DNA of 60,114 nt from Bacteroidota bacterium (GTDB lineage: Bacteria; Bacteroidota; Bacteroidia; Flavobacteriales; Weeksellaceae). The notes under the pieces were generated by a model. It worked only from the letters and a program-made list of their open reading frames with translations. It did no database searches and was not told where the DNA came from. The stretch is from contig JAEXBA010000028.1 in NCBI GenBank assembly GCA_023457935.1, forward strand, positions 1-60,114, given 5' to 3'. Each line of letters starts with the position of its first letter. The first letter of the stretch is position 1. Both the position numbers and the translations under genes were made by a program. Shown here piece by piece: positions 1 through 7,997 of the stretch.

Positions 1-65
1 GCTCAGTTGGTTAGAGCATCTGACTGTTAATCAGAGGGTCGCTGGTTCGAGCCCAGCAGGAGGAG
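1..65 (+). tRNA. tRNA-Asn (GTT), 5' end cut by the window edge
   Basis: The anticodon stem TCTGA/TCAGA (19-23/31-35) closes a 7-nt loop with anticodon GTT at 26-28. The T arm GCTGG/CCAGC (41-45/53-57) carries the loop TTCGAGC. The 3' acceptor strand is 58-64 with discriminator G at 65. The next bases are CAG, so CCA is not encoded. The 5' acceptor strand and the first bases lie outside the window. Confidence 0.95.
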
Positions 66-68
66 CAG

Positions 69-97
69 AATCCCGGACGAAAGTTTGGGATTTTTTT
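69..97 (+). terminator. Rho-independent terminator after tRNA-Asn
   Basis: AATCCC (69-74) pairs with GGGATT (87-92) and is followed by a run of T. It lies four bases after the mature tRNA end. Confidence 0.7.
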
Positions 98-164
98 GTG
101 CATTAAACACGCATTTGAACATTTGCACGTTTTTTGTAAAAGTAGATTTTATTCACTTTAAGAA

Positions 165-2465
165 ATGATGAAAAACCTGTCTCGCTTTCTGCTATTGGTC
201 TGCATTTTTTATGCAGGTTTTTTTAATGCCCAGGAAGACCTGGTAAAGGAAAAGAAAATCGAAGGCATCGTCATCAACAATAAGAAAACGGAGTTCAAAA
301 ACAAAAAGGAAAATCCTGCCTATACCATTATGCAGGAAGTCTGGAAAAGAAAGAAGAACAACGGCCTCGACAAGTACCGAACCTACAAATTCAAAGAATA
401 CGAGAAAATTGAATTCGATGCCGCCAATATCGACAGCGCTTTCATGGATAAGAAAATCTTCAAGAAAGTGGATTTCATCTTCGATTATGCGGATTCTGCC
501 GATAACGGAAAGCTGGCGTTGCCTATTTTCCTCAATGAAGCCATTTACCAGAACTATGGCCAGAATGAGCCCTCAAAGAAACTGAAAAGACTCATGACAG
601 CCCAGAAAACTTCCGGGTTTCAGGACAATCAGATCGTTTCGCTTACCGCAAAAAATCTTTACCGCGACATTAATATTTACGATAATATCATCAATTATTT
701 TGATATCGGATTTCCGAGTCCGGTTGCGCGCGACGGTTTCAGCACTTATGATTATGCGGTTGCCGATACACTGTTCGTGGAAGGTCAGGAAGTTTACAAG
801 ATACAGTACAGGCCAAAGAGAACCGATGTTCTGGCTTTTCAGGGTTATCTGTTTATTTCAACCGATCATTATGCCGTTGTTCAGGCAAATTTACGTTCAA
901 CAAAGAAGATGAATGTAAATTTTGTAAATGCAATCGCAACCGAACTCACGTATGACAATCCGGACGAAGAGACTTTTCTGCCAAAAAAATTCAAAACTGC
1001 GATAGAACTTTCTCCGTTCAGCAAAAGCAGAAAGGCCAAAACGCTCATGGCAATTCGAACCGTTGATTATTCCAATTATGAATTTAATCCCGAACTGACT
1101 GCCGAGGATTTTGAACAGCGCGAAAGTGAACTTACGACCGAATTCGTAACAAAAGATGATACCTTCTGGCAAAATGCAAGAACAGATTCTTTAAGCCAGA
1201 CCGAAAAAGGAATTTACGAAATGCTGGACCGTCTTGAAAAAACGCCGCGCTTCCGAAGAATTGTAAAAGTGTACGAAACTGCTGCTTCCGGTTACTATAA
1301 TGTTGGTAAAGCCATTGATTTGGGAAGTATTTATTCTGTTTACGGCAGAAATGTGGTGGAAGGCGACAGAATCCGTTTTGGAGCCAGAACCTACTTCACA
1401 CAGAATGACGACTGGAGAATTCAGGGCTACGGCGCTTACGGCTTTAAAGACCAGCAGTTTAAATACGGCGCGGAAGCGAAATACATGTTCAACAAAATCA
1501 ACCGTTTTACGCTTGGAGCCGGAACAAGACGGGACATTCTTCAGCTTGGAGTTCAGCTGACCAACGATGACGGAATTATGTCGCGTACTTTTGCCTCCTC
1601 TTCGGTTTTTGGACGCGGCGAAAACGCTTCGCTGAGTTCCGTTAACCAAACCAATGTTTTTGGATCCATTGAGCCGTGGAAAAATTTTGTAATCCGTCTT
1701 GACGGAACCTTACAAAGCATTAAAAGCGCCAATGAGGAGTTTTTCAACCTTTATTACTACAGAAACGGAGAACTCCGCAAAACCGTGAATGATTCGCATG
1801 CAACGTTAAGTTTCATCGCGCGTCCCGGAGCAAAATATTCGCAGACCGGGGTTGACCGTTACGAACACAGTACTTTGGCTCCAACAATCGTCCTGAAATA
1901 TACGCGTGGAATTGAAGGCCTTTTCAATGCGGATTACAGCTACAACAAGCTGCAGTTCATGTTTTACAAACCGGTTTTAATCGGCAGCTGGGGGAAAAGT
2001 CTGATCAATTTTGAAGCGGGAAAAAACTTTAATCCAGTTCCTTTGGCTTTACAGAATGTTATTCCCGGAAACCAGTCGTACAGTCTGGCTGCCAATACCT
2101 TTGCGCAGCTGAATTATTACGAATTTGTTGCCGACACTTACACTACGCTTCATCTGGAGCATCATTTCAACGGAAAAATTCTGTCTTTCATTCCTTTAAT
2201 CAAGAAACTGAAACTTCGTGAAGTCGCTTTCATCCGCGGCGCTTACGGAACTTTAAGTGAAGAATCCAAAGCGATCAATGTGGAAGGGTTCAGATATTCC
2301 GCTCCAAGCGAAAAAATTTATTATGAATACGGTGTCGGTATTGAGAACATCGGTTTCGGAAACCTGAGAATTTTCAGAGTTGATTTCAACTGGCGCGGCA
2401 ATTATCTTGACCGTCCGGATGTTTCAAAATTCGGAATCAAAGCGGGCTTCCAGTTTGGATTCTAA
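165..2465 (+). CDS. DUF5686 family outer-membrane protein
   Basis: A 766-residue protein with a signal peptide (residues 1-22, hydrophobic core LLLVCIFYAGFF, cut near NAQ). The conserved DUF5686 opening NPAYTIMQEVW sits near residue 50. The rest alternates like a beta-barrel and ends in an aromatic residue (QFGF), as outer-membrane barrels do. Many family members carry an N-terminal CarboxypepD_reg-like domain; here almost nothing precedes the DUF5686 part, so this is the short form. Two ATGs in tandem (165 and 168) make the start ambiguous by one codon. The next gene starts 6 bp after the stop, so they are probably co-transcribed. The molecular function of the family is unknown; an envelope role is inferred. 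Confidence 0.85.
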   Translation: MMKNLSRFLLLVCIFYAGFFNAQEDLVKEKKIEGIVINNKKTEFKNKKENPAYTIMQEVWKRKKNNGLDKYRTYKFKEYEKIEFDAANIDSAFMDKKIFKKVDFIFDYADSADNGKLALPIFLNEAIYQNYGQNEPSKKLKRLMTAQKTSGFQDNQIVSLTAKNLYRDINIYDNIINYFDIGFPSPVARDGFSTYDYAVADTLFVEGQEVYKIQYRPKRTDVLAFQGYLFISTDHYAVVQANLRSTKKMNVNFVNAIATELTYDNPDEETFLPKKFKTAIELSPFSKSRKAKTLMAIRTVDYSNYEFNPELTAEDFEQRESELTTEFVTKDDTFWQNARTDSLSQTEKGIYEMLDRLEKTPRFRRIVKVYETAASGYYNVGKAIDLGSIYSVYGRNVVEGDRIRFGARTYFTQNDDWRIQGYGAYGFKDQQFKYGAEAKYMFNKINRFTLGAGTRRDILQLGVQLTNDDGIMSRTFASSSVFGRGENASLSSVNQTNVFGSIEPWKNFVIRLDGTLQSIKSANEEFFNLYYYRNGELRKTVNDSHATLSFIARPGAKYSQTGVDRYEHSTLAPTIVLKYTRGIEGLFNADYSYNKLQFMFYKPVLIGSWGKSLINFEAGKNFNPVPLALQNVIPGNQSYSLAANTFAQLNYYEFVADTYTTLHLEHHFNGKILSFIPLIKKLKLREVAFIRGAYGTLSEESKAINVEGFRYSAPSEKIYYEYGVGIENIGFGNLRIFRVDFNWRGNYLDRPDVSKFGIKAGFQFGF

Positions 2466-2471
2466 GTTTGT

Positions 2472-3116
2472 ATGGTGAAAAAATTAAGGAAACTTTTACT
2501 CATTATCGCATTCTTCATTTTTGGAGCGGCAGTTTTCATTTGGTGGAGCAATTCCAGCATTGAAAACTCAGCAACATCTTTTGTGTCAGGTTCCATCGAA
2601 GAAATTCCTGCCGAGAAAGCAGCGCTGGTTCTGGGAACTTCCAAAACCCTGAAAAGCGGTTACAAAAACCATTATTTTGAATACCGGATTGATGCTGCAG
2701 AACAGCTTTACAAAAACGGAAAAGTAAAATACATCATTGTCAGCGGCGACAACTCTCTGAAAAACTACAATGAACCCGAAGACATGATGAATGCCTTGGT
2801 GGAACGCGGAATCCCGAAGGAGAAAATCTTTCTGGATTTTGCCGGCCTGAGAACCTTGGATTCCGTGGTTCGCGCAAAAGAAATCTTCGGACAGGATTCG
2901 TTTATTATTGTTTCGCAGAAATTCCACAATGAACGTGCAGTTTACATTGCGCAGCAATTCGGAATCAAAGCTTACGGCTATAATGCGGAAGATGTGAACC
3001 GCTATGCCGGTTTCAAAACCAATCTTCGCGAAAAATTTGCAAGGGCAAAAGTTTTTCTCGATCTTCTTTTTGATGTTGATCCGAAATTCGACGGGCCAAA
3101 AGTCGTAATTCCGTAA
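2472..3116 (+). CDS. SanA/YdcF-like DUF218 membrane protein
   Basis: A 214-residue protein with one N-terminal membrane segment (about residues 8-27, rich in I/L/F) followed by a DUF218 domain. Hallmarks are ALVLGTSK, YIIVSGDN, RGIPKEKIFLD and LRTLDSVVRAKEIFG, then the SQKFHNERAVYIA segment typical of SanA rather than of the longer ElyC. E. coli SanA has 239 residues. SanA-type proteins affect the envelope barrier (vancomycin exclusion at high temperature); their biochemical activity is not settled. It starts 6 bp after the DUF5686 gene, which supports a shared envelope role. Confidence 0.85.
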   Translation: MVKKLRKLLLIIAFFIFGAAVFIWWSNSSIENSATSFVSGSIEEIPAEKAALVLGTSKTLKSGYKNHYFEYRIDAAEQLYKNGKVKYIIVSGDNSLKNYNEPEDMMNALVERGIPKEKIFLDFAGLRTLDSVVRAKEIFGQDSFIIVSQKFHNERAVYIAQQFGIKAYGYNAEDVNRYAGFKTNLREKFARAKVFLDLLFDVDPKFDGPKVVIP

Positions 3117-3147
3117 ATTCTGAATAGAGAAAGTGTCTCGCAGGCGT

Positions 3148-3178
3148 TTGACTGACGTCTGTTTATTCCCTATTTTTG
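3148..3178 (+). promoter_or_regulatory. Bacteroidota-type promoter of trpS
   Basis: TTG at 3148-3150, exactly 20 nt, then TATTTTTG at 3171-3178, matching TTG-N19/20-TAnnTTTG. It lies 56 bp before the trpS ATG. Confidence 0.75.
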
Positions 3179-3233
3179 CGCCTGAAACGGGTTGATCTGA
3201 AAACCCTCAAATTTTGAACCTTAAACTTGCAGA

Positions 3234-4202
3234 ATGTCAAGAATCTTAACCGGAATACAGGCAACAGGAACTCCTCATCTGGGAAACCTTTTGGGCGCCA
3301 TTATTCCTGCTATCGAGTTATCCAAAAAATCTGAAAACGAATCTTTTCTTTTCATCGCGAACATGCATTCTTTAACACAGATTAAAAATGCTGAAGAACT
3401 GAAACGCAACACTTACCAGATTGCTGCGGCATGGCTTGCCTGCGGTTTGGATACCGAAAAAACGTATTTCTACAGACAGAGCGACATTCCGGAAGTCTGC
3501 GAACTTTCTTGGTATTTATCGTGCTTTTTTCCGTATTCCAGACTTCAGCTGGCGCATTCATTCAAAGATAAAGCCGACCGCCTGGAAGATGTAAATGCAG
3601 GACTTTTCACCTATCCCGTTCTGATGGGCGCCGATATTCTGCTGTACGATGCAGAAGTGGTTCCTGTTGGGAAAGATCAGCTTCAGCATCTTGAAATGGC
3701 GCGCGACATGGGCGCAAGGTTCAACAATCAGATGGGCGAAGTTTTCGTGCTTCCTTCTGCAGAGCTGCAGAAAGACACGATGTATGTTCCGGGAACCGAC
3801 GGCAATAAGATGTCGAAATCCCGCGGAAACATCATCAATATTTTTCTTCCGGAAAAGGAACTGAAAAAACAGATTATGGGAATCGAAACCGATTCTACAC
3901 CTCTGGAAGAACCGAAAAATCCTGATACCGACAAAGTTTTTGCAATTTATGCCCTTCTGGCAACGCCGGAACAGACGGAAACTTTAAGACAGAAATACCT
4001 TGCCGGAAACTTCGGATACGGACACGCCAAAACAGAACTTCTGAATCTGATTCTGGAAAAATTTGCCAAAGAACGGGAACTGTTTGTGTATTACATGCAG
4101 AATCTTGACGTTCTGGACGCCAAACTTCAGGAAGGCGCAGAAAAAACAAGAAAAATAGCCCATGCAACGCTGAAAAGAGTTCGGGAAAGCTTAGGAATGT
4201 AA
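3234..4202 (+). CDS. trpS: Tryptophanyl-tRNA synthetase
   Basis: A 322-residue class I aminoacyl-tRNA synthetase that charges tRNA-Trp using ATP. The HIGH-type signature is TGTPHLGN (residues 11-18) and the KMSKS loop is at 192-196. Tryptophan-site features include the SDIPEV segment near 83 and GADILLYDA plus VGKDQLQHLE at about 132-154, all as in bacterial TrpS. The length matches the family (about 325-335). It has its own promoter and terminator, so it appears to be a single-gene unit. Confidence 0.97.
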   Translation: MSRILTGIQATGTPHLGNLLGAIIPAIELSKKSENESFLFIANMHSLTQIKNAEELKRNTYQIAAAWLACGLDTEKTYFYRQSDIPEVCELSWYLSCFFPYSRLQLAHSFKDKADRLEDVNAGLFTYPVLMGADILLYDAEVVPVGKDQLQHLEMARDMGARFNNQMGEVFVLPSAELQKDTMYVPGTDGNKMSKSRGNIINIFLPEKELKKQIMGIETDSTPLEEPKNPDTDKVFAIYALLATPEQTETLRQKYLAGNFGYGHAKTELLNLILEKFAKERELFVYYMQNLDVLDAKLQEGAEKTRKIAHATLKRVRESLGM

Positions 4203-4224
4203 CTTTTTGATTCTAAAAATATTG

Positions 4225-4256
4225 GCCGCAAATCATCACTGATTTGTGGCTTTTTT
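4225..4256 (+). terminator. Terminator of trpS
   Basis: An 11-bp stem GCCGCAAATCA/TGATTTGTGGC (4225-4235/4240-4250, one G-T pair) with a 4-nt loop, then six T. The T run reaches the stop codon of the convergent YjjG-like gene. Confidence 0.85.
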
Positions 4257-4944
4257 ACAGGTATTTTTTGATTTCTTCGAGATGCTTCACGGTTTTAACT
4301 TCCGTGTCAAAATTGTCCTCAAAACGGTCGAAGAAAATCGCATCCATTCCGAAAGACAGTCCGCCTTCCACGTCAGCAATCCAGTCGTCACCAATGATAA
4401 TTGAGTTTTCTTTCAGCGCGTCGGATTTTTTCATCGCATAATCAAAAATTTCGGGCTGCGGTTTGCGCACATTGATTTCGTCTGCAGAAGTAATGGTTTC
4501 AAAATAATTCTTGATACCGGAAAGCTCACATTTTCTGTAGGTTACCTCTTCAAAACCGTTGGAAAGAACGTGAAGCCGGTATTTTTTGTCCGAAAGATAT
4601 TCCAGAAGCTCGAAAGCGCCTTCCACCAGTTCGTTGTTGCTGATGATTTCGTCCAGGAAATTGGTTTCAAACTTTTGAGCCAGTTCCTTATCATCAATTC
4701 CAAAAAACAGAAAACTGTCGTAAAAACGGTGTTCGCGGATGTAATTTTTGTCGATTTTTCCGTCGCGGATCTGCGCCCAGAGATTTTCGTTGATGGTGAA
4801 ATATTCTTTGTGAAATTCCTCAAAACCCAAACTGTATCTTTCCTGAACTTCTTCCCTCGAATAAATGTCTTTCAGCGTTAAATAAGCGTTTCTGCGGTGA
4901 TCCCAAAGTGTATTGTCGAGGTCAAAAAAAATGTGCTGTATCAT
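4255..4944 (-). CDS. YjjG-type HAD nucleotidase
   Basis: A 229-residue haloacid dehalogenase-family phosphatase. Motif I is DLDNT (residues 8-12, catalytic Asp pair), motif II is HVLSNGFEEV, motif III lysine lies in VRKPQPEIF, and motif IV is IIIGDDWIADVEGG. The cap and spacing fit the YjjG/TIGR02254 group, which dephosphorylates (non-canonical) pyrimidine nucleoside 5'-monophosphates. The ATG at 4944 is preferred over an in-frame TTG three codons upstream because MIQHIFFDLDNT is the usual N-terminus. The start codon sits in the middle of a 21-nt palindrome, described separately. Convergent with trpS. Confidence 0.88.
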   Translation of the reverse strand: MIQHIFFDLDNTLWDHRRNAYLTLKDIYSREEVQERYSLGFEEFHKEYFTINENLWAQIRDGKIDKNYIREHRFYDSFLFFGIDDKELAQKFETNFLDEIISNNELVEGAFELLEYLSDKKYRLHVLSNGFEEVTYRKCELSGIKNYFETITSADEINVRKPQPEIFDYAMKKSDALKENSIIIGDDWIADVEGGLSFGMDAIFFDRFEDNFDTEVKTVKHLEEIKKYL

Positions 4945-4952
4945 ACAGCACA
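4932..4952. promoter_or_regulatory. Perfect 10+1+10 palindrome centred on a start codon
   Basis: TGTGCTGTAT at 4932-4941 and ATACAGCACA at 4943-4952 are exact reverse complements around the single base 4942, which is the G of the YjjG-like start codon. It could be an operator or an mRNA hairpin masking the start. Which one is inference. Confidence 0.5.
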
Positions 4953-4962
4953 AAATTAAGTT

Positions 4963-5097
4963 TTAATTTTTTGAAATCAGAAGGTTCCTGTTCTTAAGTT
5001 TCACAGCATGCACACTTTTGGAGAAGCGCAGCAAGAAATCCACTGTTTCCTTTTTTGGGAGCATCTGTTTTCGTTTTAAAGAGTCAATATTTTTCAT
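4963..5097 (-). CDS. Small 44-residue basic protein downstream of the sigma factor
   Basis: An ATG-to-TAA reading frame of 44 codons beginning MKNIDSLKRKQMLPKKETVD and ending in a lysine/arginine-rich tail (VKLKNRNLLISKN). It has no signal peptide or membrane segment. The middle, VDFLLRFSKSVHAVKL, could form one amphipathic helix. It follows the sigma-factor gene by 46 bp on the same strand. Normal codon use, a position directly behind the ECF sigma gene, and a protein-like composition argue that it is real. I recognise no family; a regulatory partner of the sigma factor is only a guess. Confidence 0.55.
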   Translation of the reverse strand: MKNIDSLKRKQMLPKKETVDFLLRFSKSVHAVKLKNRNLLISKN

Positions 5098-5143
5098 AGG
5101 CGAAAATGTTATTTGACTTAAAAACGGAAACTTTTTCTAAATA

Positions 5144-5737
5144 TTATGATCTTGTTAAAATAATATGATGCTCGTCCATAATTTTTCTGAGGTTGATCAG
5201 CGCATAACGCACTCTGCCGAGTGTTGTGTTGATGCTTGTTTCGGTTTGTTCAGCAATTTCCTTGAAGCTGAGACCGTCGAAAAACCTCAGCTTGATAACT
5301 TCCTGCTGGTTTTCAGGAAGATGAATCAGCATTTTGAGTAAATCATTGTTAATTTGATCGGTAACCAATTGATCTTCAATATTTTCTGAAGGTTCACGAA
5401 TCAGGTCAAAAACCGAAAACTCTTCGTTGTCGTAGGTGGTTTCGGAAACCTTGATGTTCTTGGATTTAATCCGGTAATGATCAATAATAAGGTTATGCGC
5501 GATTCTTTTCGCCCAAAGGATAAATTTGCCTTCCTCGTTATAACGCCCTTCTTTAAGCGTTACAATAATCTTCATGAAGGTATCCTGGAAAATGTCGTTG
5601 GCAAGATCTTCATCCAGTACTTTATAGAAAATAAAGGTAAACAGATCTTTCTGGTGTCTTTCTATAAGGACTGACAATGCTTTTTCGTCACCGCTCTGAT
5701 AAAGAGCTACAAGTGTGCTGTCGGTTTGGGATTTCAT
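5144..5737 (-). CDS. ECF-type RNA polymerase sigma factor
   Basis: A 197-residue sigma-70 family protein. Region 2 covers about residues 20-95 (HQKDLFTFIFYKVLDEDLANDIFQDTF, then KFILWAKRIAHNLIIDHYR). Region 4 is at about 130-190, with helix-turn-helix FKEIAEQTETSINTTLGRVR preceded by LPENQQEVIKLRFFDGLS. There is no anti-sigma factor with a membrane segment next to it, unlike the FecI/FecR type; only a 44-codon gene follows. The leader (5738-5930 region) is AT-rich and contains a TTTCTGA/TCAGAAA hairpin at 5767-5790. The regulon is unknown. Confidence 0.93.
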   Translation of the reverse strand: MKSQTDSTLVALYQSGDEKALSVLIERHQKDLFTFIFYKVLDEDLANDIFQDTFMKIIVTLKEGRYNEEGKFILWAKRIAHNLIIDHYRIKSKNIKVSETTYDNEEFSVFDLIREPSENIEDQLVTDQINNDLLKMLIHLPENQQEVIKLRFFDGLSFKEIAEQTETSINTTLGRVRYALINLRKIMDEHHIILTRS

Positions 5738-5766
5738 ACTTTTTCTTCAATATTCTTTGATACACC

Positions 5767-5790
5767 TTTCTGATTTTTGAAAGTCAGAAA
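5767..5790 (-). other. Small hairpin in the sigma-factor leader
   Basis: TTTCTGA (5767-5773) and TCAGAAA (5784-5790) form a 7-bp stem with a 10-nt loop, about 30 nt before the sigma-factor start. There is no T run, so a terminator is unlikely. Confidence 0.3.
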
Positions 5791-5929
5791 AGCAACGTTT
5801 GTGCAGTTATTTAATCAAATGAAGTAAAAAGTATTCTATAGGCGTTATAAATTAATTGGGGTTAAAAATAAACAAAATTTTTATATTATGTTAATTAATC
5901 TTAAATATTTATTGCAAACACATTCATAA

Positions 5930-6418
5930 TCAGTTCATCAGATCGTGAATTAAAACTGTCGGGATATTCACTGTAAAATTGATATTCAGTCCTTTCAGCT
6001 CTTTTCCGTTGATGCCCTTTTTATCGATTGGGAAAGCATAACCGCCGGTGAGATCAATAAGTCCAAACAGCGTAACGCCGATCTTCGGAGCAACATATTT
6101 CGTCGTAACTTCCGCGCCGCCCAGAAAATAATAGGAATGGTAAAAATCCACATTTCTTTCAAAATTCAGCAGAATATCTCCCTGAACTTTCGGCATTGCA
6201 GCAAATTTTCCGTTGGCCGATCCTAAAAGTGCCGATGCTCCCACGCGGAAAATCATATCATCATTTTCCAGAAACAGCAGTCTGCCGCCAACTTCTCCAA
6301 AACTCTGATTCTGATATACATAACCGGCGTGCACCATCTTATGCATTGTGAGCTGTGCCTTTGCTGTATTTCCTGCAAAAATCAGAAACAGAACCAGTAT
6401 CCATTGCTTTGCTTTCAT
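5930..6418 (-). CDS. Secreted protein of unknown function
   Basis: A 162-residue protein with a clear signal peptide (MKAKQWILVLFLIFAGNTAKA, cleavage before Q). The mature part is rich in short beta-type segments with alternating hydrophobic residues (GYVYQNQSFGEVGGRLLF, FYHSYYFLGGAEVTTKYVA, GVTLFGLIDLTGGYAFPI). This would fit a small beta-barrel or periplasmic beta protein. I recognise no family. It lies between metK (upstream, same strand, separated by a terminator) and the sigma-factor gene, so it is probably its own unit. Confidence 0.75.
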   Translation of the reverse strand: MKAKQWILVLFLIFAGNTAKAQLTMHKMVHAGYVYQNQSFGEVGGRLLFLENDDMIFRVGASALLGSANGKFAAMPKVQGDILLNFERNVDFYHSYYFLGGAEVTTKYVAPKIGVTLFGLIDLTGGYAFPIDKKGINGKELKGLNINFTVNIPTVLIHDLMN

Positions 6419-6454
6419 TATATAGGATTAAATTTTGGGGTTAAAGTTAAAAAA

Positions 6455-6485
6455 AACTGCTTCATCCTGAACAGACAAAGCAGTT
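6455..6485 (-). terminator. Terminator of metK
   Basis: On the minus strand AACTGCTT pairs with AAGCAGTT (6478-6485/6455-6462), followed by a run of T reading into 6448-6454. It starts about 20 bp after the metK stop. Confidence 0.8.
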
Positions 6486-6504
6486 TAATTATGTTAAACA
6501 AGAA

Positions 6505-7785
6505 TTACAGACCGAACTCTTTTTTGATGTCGTCCACTCTGTCCAGCTTTTCCCAGGTGAAGAATTCAAGATTTTCTACAGTAAGCTCGTTTGCTTTTCC
6601 TTTATTAAAGGTTTTATCAGCAACATAATGCTCTCTTCCCATGTGTCCGTAAGCCGCAGTTTCCTGATAGATCGGATTTCTCAGTTTAAGGTTCTGCTCA
6701 ATGGCATAAGGTCTCAAATCGAACAGTTTCTGCACTCTTTTTGCGAGTTCACCGTCAGAAATTCCCGCTTTGGAAGTTCCGTAAGTATTGATGAACAGCC
6801 CGCAAGGTTCTGCAACACCGATTGCGTAAGAAACCTGTACCAAAACCTCATCAGCAACACCGGCTGCTACAAGGTTTTTTGCAATATGTCTTGTTGCATA
6901 AGCCGCACTTCTGTCTACTTTTGAAGGATCTTTTCCGGAGAAAGCGCCGCCGCCGTGAGCTCCTTTCCCACCATAAGTATCAACAATGATTTTTCTTCCT
7001 GTAAGACCTGTATCTCCGTGAGGCCCACCGATTACGAATTTTCCTGTCGGATTGATGTGGTATTTGATCTGATCGTTGAAAAGTTCGCGGATTTCCGGTT
7101 TCTGGTCGTTTCTTACCTTTGGAATCAGGATATCTTTGATGTCTTTTCTGATTTTTTCAAGCATTGCTTCATCGCTTCCGAATTCGTCGTGCTGTGTTGA
7201 AACAACGATAGAATCGATACGGATTGGTTTGTGATCATCAGAATATTCAATGGTTACCTGAGATTTTGCATCCGGACGAAGATATTGAATTGCTGAATTT
7301 TCTCTTCTCAAAGCCGAAAGTTCTTTCAGGATTGCGTGAGCCAGATCCAGCGCCAAAGGCATGTAATTGTCGGTTTCGTTGGTTGCATAACCGAACATCA
7401 TTCCCTGGTCTCCCGCTCCCTGAGAGTTGGCGTGATGTTCAAAATCATCAACATCCACCTGGCGGTCCACACCCTGATTGATATCCGGCGACTGCTCGTG
7501 AATGGCTGAAATTACACCGCACGAATCACCGTTGAACATGTACTCTCCTTTTGTATAACCAATACCATTGATGACATCTCTGGCAATGCTCTGAACATCA
7601 AGATAAGCTTCGGATTTCACTTCTCCGGCCAGAACAACCTGTCCTGTGGTTACCAAAGTTTCACAAGCTACTTTTGAAGAGCTGTCGTACGCCAAAAAAT
7701 TATCAATCAATGCATCGGAAATCTGATCGGCAACTTTATCAGGATGCCCTTCTGATACAGATTCGGAGGTAAATAAATAAGACAT
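6505..7785 (-). CDS. metK: S-adenosylmethionine synthase
   Basis: A 426-residue cytoplasmic enzyme that makes S-adenosylmethionine from methionine and ATP. N-terminal SESVSEGHPDKVADQ (ATP site, residues 7-21), the hexapeptide region GAGDQGMMFGYA, and the glycine-rich GGGAFSGKDPSKVDRSAAYA near residue 275 are all intact. It is somewhat longer than E. coli MetK (384), as is usual in Bacteroidota. The 5' leader of about 130 nt begins at a strong promoter and contains a SAM-II-like aptamer, so feedback by the product is likely. Confidence 0.97.
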   Translation of the reverse strand: MSYLFTSESVSEGHPDKVADQISDALIDNFLAYDSSSKVACETLVTTGQVVLAGEVKSEAYLDVQSIARDVINGIGYTKGEYMFNGDSCGVISAIHEQSPDINQGVDRQVDVDDFEHHANSQGAGDQGMMFGYATNETDNYMPLALDLAHAILKELSALRRENSAIQYLRPDAKSQVTIEYSDDHKPIRIDSIVVSTQHDEFGSDEAMLEKIRKDIKDILIPKVRNDQKPEIRELFNDQIKYHINPTGKFVIGGPHGDTGLTGRKIIVDTYGGKGAHGGGAFSGKDPSKVDRSAAYATRHIAKNLVAAGVADEVLVQVSYAIGVAEPCGLFINTYGTSKAGISDGELAKRVQKLFDLRPYAIEQNLKLRNPIYQETAAYGHMGREHYVADKTFNKGKANELTVENLEFFTWEKLDRVDDIKKEFGL

Positions 7786-7857
7786 ATTTCTTTTGTTTTC
7801 TGTTTACATTATTACGGAAAAGTGCCGCGATTACAAAAGAAACTAAAATAGAAAGAT

Positions 7858-7906
7858 CTGTTTTAGCATTTTTTTATGAGGTTGCAATCAGGACAAATTT
7901 TTCCTC
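7858..7906 (-). promoter_or_regulatory. SAM-II-like riboswitch aptamer in the metK leader
   Basis: Reading the minus strand: P1 strands GAGG (7906-7903) and CCTC (7881-7878) enclose a loop that ends ...CTGATTGCAA. An A-rich joiner then leads to GCTAAAACAG (7867-7858). The conserved SAM-II pseudoknot core is present: ATTGC in the loop and GCTAAAA downstream give GC-GC pairs, with CTG-CAG closing the other end. In known SAM-II RNAs the order is P1, U-rich loop, ATTGCA, P1', GATAAAT, GCTAAAAA, with the same connectivity. P1 is short (4 bp). The predicted transcript start is only about 10 nt upstream. The fit to the family and the gene product agree; I could not run a covariance model. Confidence 0.62.
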
Positions 7907-7921
7907 TGAATTATTCGGTTG

Positions 7922-7952
7922 CAAATTTACTTACTATTTTCCGAATTTACAA
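7922..7952 (-). promoter_or_regulatory. Promoter of metK
   Basis: On the minus strand TTG (7952-7950), exactly 20 nt, then TAAATTTG (7929-7922). This is a full match to the Bacteroidota consensus and predicts a transcript start near 7915. Confidence 0.8.
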
Positions 7953-7965
7953 AACTGTATTTCAC

Positions 7966-7993
7966 AAAAAAAACGCCCTGAAAACCAGAGCGT
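7966..7993 (-). terminator. Terminator of oxyR
   Basis: On the minus strand ACGCTCTG (7993-7986) pairs with CAGGGCGT (7980-7973, one G-T pair), followed by eight T. It lies a few bases after the oxyR stop and just upstream of the metK promoter. Confidence 0.85.
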
Positions 7994-7997
7994 TGAT

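Noticed and set aside
1191..1649. Long antisense frames within the DUF5686 gene and similar frames within other genes
   Set aside because: They are antisense shadows of strongly coding sequence without motifs, signals or operon context.
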